DNA from: Salinisphaera sp.
GTDB lineage: Bacteria; Pseudomonadota; Gammaproteobacteria; Nevskiales; Salinisphaeraceae
Length of the DNA stretch: 56,397 nt
Reading direction: 5' to 3'
Assembly (NCBI RefSeq): GCF_002729955.1
Contig: NZ_PBYA01000005.1
Location: 8,067 to 64,463, forward strand
Numbering within the stretch: the stretch's first letter is position 1; each line of letters starts with the position of its first letter. The position numbers and the translations under genes are program-made. Below the pieces are notes generated by a model that was not told the origin of the DNA, did no database searches, and saw only the letters and a list, made by a program, of their open reading frames with translations. Shown here piece after piece: positions 11,387-19,299 of the stretch.

Positions 11387-11640
11387 CGATCGTGCTCGTA
11401 CTGCTGCCTTTGACGCTGCTGCTGGTCGGTATCGCGGTGTGGGCCTTTTTCTGGGCCGTGGGCGATGGCCAGTTCGACGATATGGACAGCCCCGCCTACC
11501 GGATTCTGCTGGATGACGATGACTGGTCCACCGGCGCCGACAGCAGCGCGCCGGCCGACGGCGACGATGCCGACGGCAGGCAAGCCGAACACGATCCCGA
11601 GGACACCGAGGACGACCCATCGCCCGGGGGCCGGCAATGA
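11383..11640 (+). CDS. ccoS: cbb3 oxidase maturation protein CcoS
   Basis: This 85-residue protein has one N-terminal membrane helix (residues about 3-27), the CcoS signature AVGDGQFDDMDSPAYRIL, and then an unusually long acidic tail rich in Asp, Glu and Ala. CcoS is needed for cofactor insertion into CcoN in other species. It overlaps ccoI and the next gene by four bases each. Typical CcoS proteins are shorter, so the acidic tail is lineage-specific. Confidence 0.93.
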   Translation: MTIVLVLLPLTLLLVGIAVWAFFWAVGDGQFDDMDSPAYRILLDDDDWSTGADSSAPADGDDADGRQAEHDPEDTEDDPSPGGRQ

Positions 11641-12371
11641 ACGCGGACGGGCTCACCTTCGCTGCGGCCCTGGTCGCCGGGCTGGTCGGCAGTTCCCACT
11701 GTATTGCCATGTGCGGGGGCATCGCGCTGGCCTTTGGCGCCCAGAGCCGGCGACGCCCGCTGGCCTCGGCCCTGCTCTACAACAGCGGCCGTATTACCAG
11801 CTATGCCATCGCCGGCGCCCTGGCCGGTGGCCTGGGCGTCGGCCTGGGTCAGCTGCTCGATCCGCAGGTGCTGATCGTCGTGCTGCGCGCGCTCGCGGGC
11901 GCGATGCTGGTCGCCATCGGCCTGCAGATCGCACTGAACTGGCGTCTGCTGCGGCCTATCGAGAATCTGGGATTTCGCCTGTGGCATCGCGTCTCCCCGG
12001 CGGCACGATCGCTGATCGGTCGACGCGGCGCGCTGCCTGCGCTCCTGCTCGGCGGGCTCTGGGGCTGGCTGCCCTGCGGCCTGGTCTATTCCATTCTCGT
12101 GGCGGCGACCTTCAGCGGCGGCAGTCTTCAGGGTGCCGGACTCATGCTCGCCTTCGGGCTGGGCACCGCACCCGCGCTGATCGCCACGGGAACCGCCGCG
12201 TCGCGGCTACAGCGGCTGACCCGTCGGCCCGCGTTCCGTCGTACCGGCGGCGCCTTCGTGGTGGTGCTGGGTCTGCTGACCGCCCTCATGCCCTGGCTGA
12301 TGCACCACGCACCGGCCGGCGGTTATCTCAACATGCTCGGCCTCTGTGGGCCGGGCGAAACGCTTTTATGA
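11637..12371 (+). CDS. TauE/SafE-family (UreH/DsbD-like) membrane protein of the cco operon
   Basis: This 244-residue protein has six or seven membrane helices and two related cysteine-bearing segments: GLVGSSHCIAMCGGIALAFG near the start and GGLWGWLPCGLVYSILVAA in the middle. These are the marks of the UreH/DsbD-like branch often labelled sulfite exporter TauE/SafE. The same gene follows ccoS in many proteobacteria, where a role in copper or redox supply is suspected but not proven. Translation is coupled to ccoS by an ATGA overlap. Confidence 0.88.
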   Translation: MNADGLTFAAALVAGLVGSSHCIAMCGGIALAFGAQSRRRPLASALLYNSGRITSYAIAGALAGGLGVGLGQLLDPQVLIVVLRALAGAMLVAIGLQIALNWRLLRPIENLGFRLWHRVSPAARSLIGRRGALPALLLGGLWGWLPCGLVYSILVAATFSGGSLQGAGLMLAFGLGTAPALIATGTAASRLQRLTRRPAFRRTGGAFVVVLGLLTALMPWLMHHAPAGGYLNMLGLCGPGETLL

Positions 12372-12400
12372 GCATGGGTTCGCCCTATCGTGCCCATGCT
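12371..12400. repeat. Perfect 8-bp inverted repeat between tauE/safE-like gene and azurin
   Basis: AGCATGGG (12371-12378) and CCCATGCT (12393-12400) form a hairpin with a 14-nt loop, beginning at the last base of the upstream gene and ending 34 bp before the azurin start. No T run follows directly. It could be an mRNA 3' end stabiliser, a weak terminator or an operator. Confidence 0.5.
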
Positions 12401-12434
12401 GATGTTTTCACCCACCTGTAAAAAGGAAACGACA

Positions 12435-12896
12435 ATGATGAAGAAATTTCTAGCTGCAAGCGCGCTGACCGCGGTCGGTGCCGTATTCATGGCCGGCCCG
12501 GCGGCCGCTGCCGATAGCTGCGAGCTGTCGATTAGCGGTAACGACCAGATGCAGTTCAACAAATCCGAACTCGTGGTCCCCGCCGACTGCGACGAAGTCA
12601 CGCTCACCCTCGAGCATACCGGCAAGATGCCGGTGGCCCAGATGGGTCACAACTGGGTGCTGTCCAAGGAAGCCGACAAGCAGGCCATCACCTCCGAAGG
12701 CATGCAGGCCGGCCTGGACAACGAGTACCTGCCCGACGACGACAAGATCATCGCCCATACCGATCTGATCGGCGGCGGTGAATCGTCGAGCGTCACGTTC
12801 AGCACCGCGGACCTCAAAGCCGGGGGTGACTACAGCTACTACTGCACCTTCCCGGGCCACAGCTCGATGATGCACGGCAAGCTGATCGTCAAGTAA
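12435..12896 (+). CDS. azu: Azurin, periplasmic blue copper electron carrier
   Basis: The 153-residue precursor has a signal peptide (residues 1-25, ending AAAA) and a mature cupredoxin. The azurin copper set is present: His in MGHNWVLS, then Cys, His and Met in YYCTFPGHSSMMHGK. Azurins carry electrons to copper nitrite reductase, NorC or oxidases. The gene lies between the cbb3 locus and nirK and ends at a strong terminator. AAAAGGA precedes the start; the ATG at 12438 is an alternative. No ANR box is seen directly upstream, so it may depend on cco read-through or an unseen promoter. Confidence 0.96.
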   Translation: MMKKFLAASALTAVGAVFMAGPAAAADSCELSISGNDQMQFNKSELVVPADCDEVTLTLEHTGKMPVAQMGHNWVLSKEADKQAITSEGMQAGLDNEYLPDDDKIIAHTDLIGGGESSSVTFSTADLKAGGDYSYYCTFPGHSSMMHGKLIVK

Positions 12897-12918
12897 GCGG
12901 CTGCGGTCATCGCATTGG

Positions 12919-12950
12919 GGCCACGCGGCGTTTGTCGCGTGGCCTTTTTT
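12919..12950 (+). terminator. Rho-independent terminator after azurin
   Basis: GGCCACGCG (12919-12927) pairs perfectly with CGCGTGGCC (12936-12944), followed by six T residues. Confidence 0.93.
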
Positions 12951-12961
12951 ATGGAAATCGA

Positions 12962-13423
12962 ATGCAGCGCCATATTCTCGGTTTTGGCCGCGACGACGAA
13001 GGCGACTGGGCGGCGCGGCTGGCCTGTGGCCACAACCGCCATGTGCGCCACCGCCCACCGTTCATCAACCGCCCCTGGGTCATGCACGCCGCGGGCCGTG
13101 CCTCGTGGCTGGGCCGGTCTTTCGATTGCCTGCGCTGCGATCGCCTGGAATGGCCAGCCCGGATCCTGCAACATCGGCCGCCCGATCGTCATATCGAGCT
13201 CGACTCGACCGGTACGAATCGATTCGATGACCCCGGCGCGCCCTCGGGCGATTGGCGAACGCTCGAACTCGGTCAGGGTCATGCCATGCTTTTCATCGAT
13301 GCGCTGCATATCGAACGGCCGCTCACGCCGGACGACGCGGTCCCGATTCCCCCGAACGTGGCGTTTCGCCTGCAGACCTCGGGTCAGGCACAGGCATGGC
13401 TTCGGACCTATCGGTTGATCTGA
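12962..13423 (+). CDS. DUF3565-like protein with a C-terminal YeaR/DUF1971-like beta domain
   Basis: The first 70 residues match the DUF3565 pattern: CGH (22-24), HxxH (27-30), PPF..RPWV (32-40) and CLRC at 56-59, suggesting a bound metal, probably zinc. Residues 75-153 form a separate beta-rich part (DWRTLELGQGHAMLFIDAL, then IPPNVAF) that resembles the cupin-like YeaR/DUF1971 fold. That assignment is tentative and the function is unknown. The gene starts 12 bp after the azurin terminator and converges on nirK. YeaR-type proteins are nitrate- or NO-induced in enterobacteria, which would suit this setting. Confidence 0.75.
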   Translation: MQRHILGFGRDDEGDWAARLACGHNRHVRHRPPFINRPWVMHAAGRASWLGRSFDCLRCDRLEWPARILQHRPPDRHIELDSTGTNRFDDPGAPSGDWRTLELGQGHAMLFIDALHIERPLTPDDAVPIPPNVAFRLQTSGQAQAWLRTYRLI

Positions 13424-13438
13424 GCTTTTACGCTGGGC

Positions 13439-13468
13439 AAAAAAAACCGGCGCCCCGAAGGACGCCGG
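13439..13468 (-). terminator. Rho-independent terminator of nirK
   Basis: Read on the minus strand, CCGGCGTCC and GGGGCGCCGG form a stem closed by TTCG-like bases and followed by eight T residues (A run at 13439-13446). It lies 23 bp past the nirK stop. Confidence 0.88.
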
Positions 13469-13491
13469 CGATGGTTCATCAATGAGTTCGG

Positions 13492-14865
13492 CTAGCCTTC
13501 GCCCGGCGCATAGATCTCGGGCACGTCCTCACCCTCGACCTGCAAAAAGCCCGCAAGGCCGCGTTCCATGCGGCTGAGCGCGTGGTCCACGAGCACATAC
13601 TTGCCCGGTACTTCCAGCTCGAAGTCCACGATCGTGGCACCGCCCGGCGGCACGCTGATGGTCTGGATATGCTCGGCCGGCGCGCTGGTGGTGCCGCCCC
13701 AGGCATAGGCCTTGTCGAACATCTCGCCAATCACGTGGAACGAGGATGTCGCGTTCGGGCCGCCCACACCGAAGAAGATACGCACGCTCTCACCGACCTT
13801 GGCCTTGAGCGGATGACGCTCGGTCAATGCGCCGACGGCACCGTTGAATACGTAGTACTCGGGCTTTTCATCCAGCAGCTTGCGCACGTCGAAGGACTGC
13901 TCGCCGTGCTGGCCGTAGGCCTGGGTGGTGTAGATCTCGCCCTGCATCACATAGAACTCGTGATCCACCGGCGGCAGGCCGCCTTCCGGTTCGACCAGAA
14001 TCATGCCGTACATGCCGTTGGCGATATGGTGGGCAACCATCGGCGTGGCACAGTGGTAGACATAAAGCCCGGGCTTGATGGCCTTGAACGACAGGCTCTT
14101 CTGCCCGCCCGGCGGCACCTGCAGCACGCTTGCCCCGCCGCCCGGGCCGGTGACGGCATGAAAATCCACCGAGTGGATCATCGTGCTGTCTTCGGCATTG
14201 CTCAGGGTGAGATCCACCGTATCGCCTTCACGCACGCGCAGCAGCGGCCCCGGCACCTGGCCGTCGAACGTCCAGTAGCGATAGCTCGTGCCGTCGGCAA
14301 GCCGTGCCTGTTTCTCGACCGTCTGCATGTCCACACTGATCGTCTTGGGCTCACGTTCACCGATCGGCGCCGGCAGATCCGTCGGATCGCGGCTGATATC
14401 GGCCAACGAGCCCGCCTGCTCAGCGGTGTCGCCTTCGCCGACGATCAGCTTGCCTTCCATGCCGGCAGCCCGGTGGCCCGGGATGCTGCAGAAATAGGCG
14501 AACTGGCCGGCTTCACTGGCACGGAACACGAAAACCGAACTCGAGTCCCGTCCGACGACCTGGTCGGACTTCGCCGAGAACTCGGGGATGGCAACGTCAT
14601 GCAAGGCGCCGTCGCCGTTAATGAGCGTCAGCTGCACCACGGCGCCTTCCGGAATCTTTATTTCCGGATTGATCTGACCGTCGATCTTTCCGCCGACGCC
14701 TTGAAAATACATTCCCTCTTCGCCGATACCCGTTTTCAGCGTGATCGAGACGTCCGGTCTCGAACTGACGCCTTCCGCTATATTGGTTTGTGATGCACTC
14801 GCGACCGACGCGGCGGTGCCCAGCAACAGCACGCCTAACAGACTGATCCAACGCCTCATTTTCAT
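13492..14865 (-). CDS. nirK: Copper nitrite reductase with an N-terminal cupredoxin domain (AniA-like NirK)
   Basis: The enzyme reduces nitrite to NO in the periplasm. The 457-residue precursor has a signal peptide (residues 1-24). Residues about 38-145 form an extra cupredoxin with its own type 1 copper set (H89, C126, H131, M136). The two-domain reductase follows: type 1 ligands H231, C272, H280, M285; type 2 ligands H236, H271, H428; catalytic D234 and H377. The segment SSFHVIGEMFDKAYAWGG is AniA (class II)-like. The frame is open to 15198, but the ATG at 14865 starts the signal peptide and has GGAG upstream. An ANR/DNR box lies 64 bp upstream. Hyphomicrobium NirK is a known precedent for an N-terminal cupredoxin. 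Confidence 0.96.
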   Translation of the reverse strand: MKMRRWISLLGVLLLGTAASVASASQTNIAEGVSSRPDVSITLKTGIGEEGMYFQGVGGKIDGQINPEIKIPEGAVVQLTLINGDGALHDVAIPEFSAKSDQVVGRDSSSVFVFRASEAGQFAYFCSIPGHRAAGMEGKLIVGEGDTAEQAGSLADISRDPTDLPAPIGEREPKTISVDMQTVEKQARLADGTSYRYWTFDGQVPGPLLRVREGDTVDLTLSNAEDSTMIHSVDFHAVTGPGGGASVLQVPPGGQKSLSFKAIKPGLYVYHCATPMVAHHIANGMYGMILVEPEGGLPPVDHEFYVMQGEIYTTQAYGQHGEQSFDVRKLLDEKPEYYVFNGAVGALTERHPLKAKVGESVRIFFGVGGPNATSSFHVIGEMFDKAYAWGGTTSAPAEHIQTISVPPGGATIVDFELEVPGKYVLVDHALSRMERGLAGFLQVEGEDVPEIYAPGEG

Positions 14866-14900
14866 AGGAGCTCTCCCTGCTACCTGTAGTCGATAGCTGG

Positions 14901-14942
14901 AGGGTAGGCAGGCGGGAACCGTCAGGCTTTGATGTCGATCAA
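14901..14942 (-). promoter_or_regulatory. ANR/DNR-box promoter of nirK
   Basis: TTGATGTCGATCAA at 14929-14942 is a perfect FNR-family palindrome. On the minus strand TACCCT (14906 to 14901) stands at the -10 place, which puts the start near 14894, about 41.5 bp from the palindrome centre. nirK therefore has its own promoter besides any read-through from norD. Confidence 0.85.
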
Positions 14943-14986
14943 AATACGGCGTTTTTCCGGGTAATACCGGTGACCGCGGGCAAATA

Positions 14987-16966
14987 TCATTCGAGCATGC
15001 GGCGCAGGACGTGCACCAACCGTAACGCGAGGTTCGCCGGGTTACGCAGCAGCGTATACCCATGCACCCCGAACACCGCCGGCATATAAGCGGGCGCGTG
15101 GCGATCGACGGTGATACAGAACGTTTCGATACCTTCCGCACGGGCCTCACGCACGGCCTGGCGGGTATCTTCGACGCCATAGCGTCCTTCATAGCCATCC
15201 GCGTCGTTCGGCTTGCCGTCGGAGATCACCAGCAGCAGCCGTTTTCGTTCACGGCGCGCGGCGAGCAATGTCGAGGCATGACGCATGGCCGCCCCGGTCC
15301 GCGTGAATCGTTGGGGTTCCAGGCCCGCGATACGCGCGCGGCACGCCGCAGGCTGTTCTTCTTCGAAACCCCGGACCCGGTCGACGCGAACCCCCGATGC
15401 GGTTTCCCCGGAAAACACGAAGATCGCATGCGCGTCGCCCAGCGCGTACAGCGCTTCGGAAACCACCAGCAGCGCCTCTTTCTCGACATCGATAATCCGC
15501 AGATCGCCCTCGACCCAGGCGTCGGTCGAACCGCTGATATCCACCAGCAGCATGATCGCGACATCGCGGCGCGCGGCCAGCGAGCGCTGGTAGACGTGAT
15601 CGTCGGCAAACGTGCCGGCCCGGCGTTCGCTGTAAGCCAGCACCAGCGCATCGATATCGACCGATTCGCCGTCCGCCTGTCGTCTTCGCCACTGACGCTG
15701 AGCGCGCAGTTTCTGAAACTGGCGGCGTACATCGCTCACCAGCGCATGACGCCGGCGCAGGCAGTCGTTTGCCCAGGCCATATCCCCGGATTCCGCGTCT
15801 TCGCTGCGTACCCGGACGGCGTGTTCGCGATACCTGCCGGCGCGGTAATCCCACTCGGGGTATGCGATGCCGTGGCCGCCGTCGCCCGCGGTGATCGAGA
15901 GCTTTCTTGGCGGGGCCGCCGACTCCTCGGCCAGCAGAATCTCGCGCACCGGGTCCGGGCTCGTGACCTGGCTCGCCCGGGGCAGTTCGGCCACCGATTC
16001 CGACAGGGATTCGGCCTCGCTGTCGTCGCTGTTATCCGCCGGGCGGCGCAGCCCCTGGGGATCCTCGGCGTGTTCGTGCGGATCGTCGGTCTGAATCATC
16101 CAGGGGCCGAGCTCGCTATCCTCTTCTTCGTCGTCACGGCTGCGGATCTCCGGCATTCGTTCGAGTCGTGCGACCTTTTCCCTACCGCTGGCCGTGCCGG
16201 TGTCTCCCGGTGCGGCGACCGCGCCCGTAGACGACGGGCTTAACAGGCGTCCCCACCAGACATCGCGGGGTAACAGCTGATAACCCGCGTTGTCGCCGGC
16301 CAGGCGTCGTGCATCCGCCTGTGCCCGCGCCCAGGAATGCGCGACTGTGACAGCGCTCGCGTCGCCGGCTTCGGCCGCGCAACGCTGCGCGTACAGGCGC
16401 TGCTCTTCCACCCATTGCTGGGCTGGATGGCGATAGCGCAGCCCCCGGCGCTGGCGCGCGCCGCAGTCGTGGAGCAACGCCAGATCGCCCGCCGCACCCG
16501 GCAGGCGCTTTCTTAGCGTCAGGTCTGCGGCGATGGCTTCGTAGAGACAGAACAGATCGTGCTCGAGCGCAGTGCCTGCCGGCGGCCGCCATCGGCTCAG
16601 CCGTATTGCCCGGATGCCCTGGTGCAATGCCATGACGCGATACAGGCGCGGCGTATGCTCGCCCTCGCCGGCGAGCCGTTGTGGAAGAAAGACATGGCTG
16701 CCGTCCGTAGCCGGCAGTGCGCGCGTATCGACATGCGCTCGCGGCAGTCGGCGTACCGTGCGCTCCAACAGGCCCGGCGCTCGGGGCGGATGTGCCACGC
16801 ATATCGGCAACTCGGCCGCGAACACGCTTTCGAGTAGAAGCGACAGGCGGCGCCTGTGGGTGGATAGCTGTTCGAGCGCGGGGGGCTCGGCAGGCGTGGG
16901 CGCCGGTCGCAGCCGTTCGACCAGCCACCGCGCCGCGTCGATGAGTACGCCTTCGGGTTCGGCCAT
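14987..16966 (-). CDS. norD: Nitric oxide reductase activation protein NorD
   Basis: NorD is a von Willebrand factor A protein that works with the AAA+ ATPase NorQ to activate NorCB, probably by helping insert the non-heme iron. The 659 residues have a helical N-terminal half, an acidic low-complexity middle (residues about 270-330) and a C-terminal VWA domain from about residue 470 with a complete MIDAS site: DISGST at 476, a TRTG threonine near 555 and SDGKPND near 583. It is the last gene of norCBQD. A 155-bp spacer separates it from norQ, wider than the other gaps in the operon, and holds nothing recognisable. Confidence 0.95.
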   Translation of the reverse strand: MAEPEGVLIDAARWLVERLRPAPTPAEPPALEQLSTHRRRLSLLLESVFAAELPICVAHPPRAPGLLERTVRRLPRAHVDTRALPATDGSHVFLPQRLAGEGEHTPRLYRVMALHQGIRAIRLSRWRPPAGTALEHDLFCLYEAIAADLTLRKRLPGAAGDLALLHDCGARQRRGLRYRHPAQQWVEEQRLYAQRCAAEAGDASAVTVAHSWARAQADARRLAGDNAGYQLLPRDVWWGRLLSPSSTGAVAAPGDTGTASGREKVARLERMPEIRSRDDEEEDSELGPWMIQTDDPHEHAEDPQGLRRPADNSDDSEAESLSESVAELPRASQVTSPDPVREILLAEESAAPPRKLSITAGDGGHGIAYPEWDYRAGRYREHAVRVRSEDAESGDMAWANDCLRRRHALVSDVRRQFQKLRAQRQWRRRQADGESVDIDALVLAYSERRAGTFADDHVYQRSLAARRDVAIMLLVDISGSTDAWVEGDLRIIDVEKEALLVVSEALYALGDAHAIFVFSGETASGVRVDRVRGFEEEQPAACRARIAGLEPQRFTRTGAAMRHASTLLAARRERKRLLLVISDGKPNDADGYEGRYGVEDTRQAVREARAEGIETFCITVDRHAPAYMPAVFGVHGYTLLRNPANLALRLVHVLRRMLE

Positions 16967-17121
16967 GATCGCAGCGCTGGCCTAGTAATCCCGCAGCAGT
17001 ACGGCTGAGCGCGCAGGCCGTCGCTTGCGCGTCAACGTAGGGCGCTCCCACCGGAACCACAGGCGCCGGCCCATGGATGAGGTTGCGCCCTGCCTGGGAT
17101 ATGCCGCGACATCTCGGCTCA

Positions 17122-17925
17122 TCACACCAGCGCCACATCCACGAGATCGGCGAGCGCGCCGGCGACTTCGGGATCATCGGTCAGCGGCGCGATCAAGGCC
17201 ACACGACATGCCTGGCGGGCCTCGATCCCGCAGGCGATCAACCGCGCCGTGGCTACCAGCAGCCGAGTGCTGGGCAGCTCGGCCAGGCCACGATCCTCCA
17301 GCCGACGCATGCGCCGGGCAAGCTCCACCAGCGCATGGGCGGTGTCGCGGGCCACGCCGGCCTCGTGGGCAACGATCTGCGTTTCCCGCTCGAAGGTCGG
17401 GAAGTCGAACTCGAGCGCGACGAAGCGCTGCCGGGTGCTCGGTTTGAAATCCTTCAGCGCATGCTGATAGCCGGGGTTGTAGGACACCACGAGCTGAAAA
17501 CCCGGCGCGGCGGTCAGCGTCTCCCCGGTCTTGTCGATGGGCAGCAGCCGTCGGTGATCGGTCAGCGAATGGATGACGACGACCGTATCCTGTCTCGCCT
17601 CGACGACTTCATCGAGATAGCAGATCGCGCCTTCGCGTACCGCGCGTGTCAACGGCCCGTCCTGCCAGACCGTGGCATCGTCGCGCACCAGAAAACGCCC
17701 GATCAGATCGCTGACCGAGAGATCGTCATGGCAGGCGACGGTGATCAACGGCCTGTTCAGGCGCCACGCCATACGTTCGACGAAGCGCGTCTTGCCGCAG
17801 CCCGTCGGGCCCTTGAGCATCACCGCCAGCTGCTGGGCATGGCAGTGCTCGAACAGCGCGATCTCTTCGGCCGACGCCGCATAGTAAGGCGGCGCCTGCT
17901 CGGACTCCGGCGCCGCGAGCGTCAT
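17122..17925 (-). CDS. norQ: AAA+ ATPase NorQ (CbbQ/NirQ family)
   Basis: This MoxR-type ATPase partners NorD in maturing nitric oxide reductase. The 267 residues show Walker A GPTGCGKT at 39-46, Walker B CYLDEV near 102-107, a sensor region with SYNPGYQ, and the CbbQ C-terminal domain (STRLLVATARLIACG). The ATG overlaps the norB stop by four bases, so the two are translationally coupled. Confidence 0.96.
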   Translation of the reverse strand: MTLAAPESEQAPPYYAASAEEIALFEHCHAQQLAVMLKGPTGCGKTRFVERMAWRLNRPLITVACHDDLSVSDLIGRFLVRDDATVWQDGPLTRAVREGAICYLDEVVEARQDTVVVIHSLTDHRRLLPIDKTGETLTAAPGFQLVVSYNPGYQHALKDFKPSTRQRFVALEFDFPTFERETQIVAHEAGVARDTAHALVELARRMRRLEDRGLAELPSTRLLVATARLIACGIEARQACRVALIAPLTDDPEVAGALADLVDVALV

Positions 17926-19289
17926 GCCGCACCTCGCGGCTGGATCGAGCCATCGGCATCATTCGGTGCCGTGATGTGACTCGGTGCGAAGCGGAAGAAG
18001 TCGACGATATAGAGCACAACCCCGACCGCGAACAGCCCGCCGGTTGCCACCAGCATCATGAAATGAATCTGGATCTTGAGCTGCGTATCGAGATAGCCAA
18101 GGCCCATCACCCGTTCGAGATAGACCTGGCCGATGCCGGCCGTGGCAAACGACAGCGTCATGCCGAACATACCGGCGATCTGAAGCCAGAACGCCCAGAA
18201 GCCCAGACTCTGGCCGCGGGCGGGATCGTTGCCGGTGAGATACGGCCGGGTATAGCTGATCATGGCGAGTACGATCATTGCGTAGGCGCCGTAGAACGCG
18301 GCATGACCGTGCATGGCAGTGATCAGGGTGCCGTGCGTCCATTTATTGATCGACGGCCAGGTATGGGCCAGCCCCAGCAGGCCGGCGCCGAACAACGTGA
18401 ATACCGCGCTGCCGATCGTCCAGTGCACGGCCAGGGTATTCGGATGCGCGGCCCCCGAGCGACGCATGGCCGCATAGGCATAGATGGCCATGCCGACGAG
18501 GGCGACCGGTTCGAGCGCGCTGAAGAAGCCGCCGATCGGCAGCCAGTAGCCGGGTACGCCCGTCCAGTAGTAATGATGGGCGGTCCCGAGAATGCCGGCC
18601 ATGAACACCAGACCGACGATGACATACAGCCACTTCTCCATGACTTCCCGATCGGCGCCCGACAGACGCACGAGCAGGAACGCCAGCATGGAGCCCTGGA
18701 TCATTTCCCATACGCCTTCGACCCACAGGTGGATTGTCCACCACCGATAGAAGGTTTCCACGGTGTAGTTTTCGTAGGGCAACAGCGCCGGCAGGTACAG
18801 CAGGGCCGCCAGTACCAGGCCCGCGATCAGTACGCCTTCGGTGAGCGTCCAGCGCCCCGCCTTGCGAATGGTCATGAAGATGTTGAAAAAGAACAGCAGC
18901 ATCACGGCAACGATCACCAGCTTGAGCGGGTACGGCTGCTCGAGCATCTTGATGCCCGCAGTCCAACCGAGCATATAGCCCACGATCGCCGTGGCGCCCA
19001 TGAGCGTCCATGCCGCAAGCTGGATATAGGCCAGTCGTTCACTGTAAAGCTCGGTGCGCGACTCTTCGGCCACGACGTAGTACGTGCCGCCCATGAAGCC
19101 GGCCAGCACCCACACGATCAGCAGGTTGGTGTGCATCGCCTTGGCGACATCAAAGGGTAGAAAACCCAGCAGCGGGTCGGGCCCGAGGTATTTGGCTGCC
19201 ATGAGCAGGCCCATGACGAGCTGCAGCCCGAACAGGCACAGCGCAACGGCGAAATACCAGTACGCCACGCGTTGAGAACGAAAACGCAT
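17922..19289 (-). CDS. norB: Nitric oxide reductase large subunit (cNOR)
   Basis: NorB reduces two NO to N2O at a heme b3/non-heme iron centre in the inner membrane. The 455 residues hold 12 helices with the diagnostic segments HLWVEGVWE (iron-ligand His and key Glu), GTAHHYYWTG (two His) and MHGHAAFYGAYA (heme His pair). It lacks the N-terminal quinol oxidase extension of qNOR, which agrees with a separate norC. The ribosome site AGGAGAG sits seven bases before the ATG, 10 bp after norC. Confidence 0.97.
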   Translation of the reverse strand: MRFRSQRVAYWYFAVALCLFGLQLVMGLLMAAKYLGPDPLLGFLPFDVAKAMHTNLLIVWVLAGFMGGTYYVVAEESRTELYSERLAYIQLAAWTLMGATAIVGYMLGWTAGIKMLEQPYPLKLVIVAVMLLFFFNIFMTIRKAGRWTLTEGVLIAGLVLAALLYLPALLPYENYTVETFYRWWTIHLWVEGVWEMIQGSMLAFLLVRLSGADREVMEKWLYVIVGLVFMAGILGTAHHYYWTGVPGYWLPIGGFFSALEPVALVGMAIYAYAAMRRSGAAHPNTLAVHWTIGSAVFTLFGAGLLGLAHTWPSINKWTHGTLITAMHGHAAFYGAYAMIVLAMISYTRPYLTGNDPARGQSLGFWAFWLQIAGMFGMTLSFATAGIGQVYLERVMGLGYLDTQLKIQIHFMMLVATGGLFAVGVVLYIVDFFRFAPSHITAPNDADGSIQPRGAA

Positions 19290-19299
19290 CAGATCTCTC

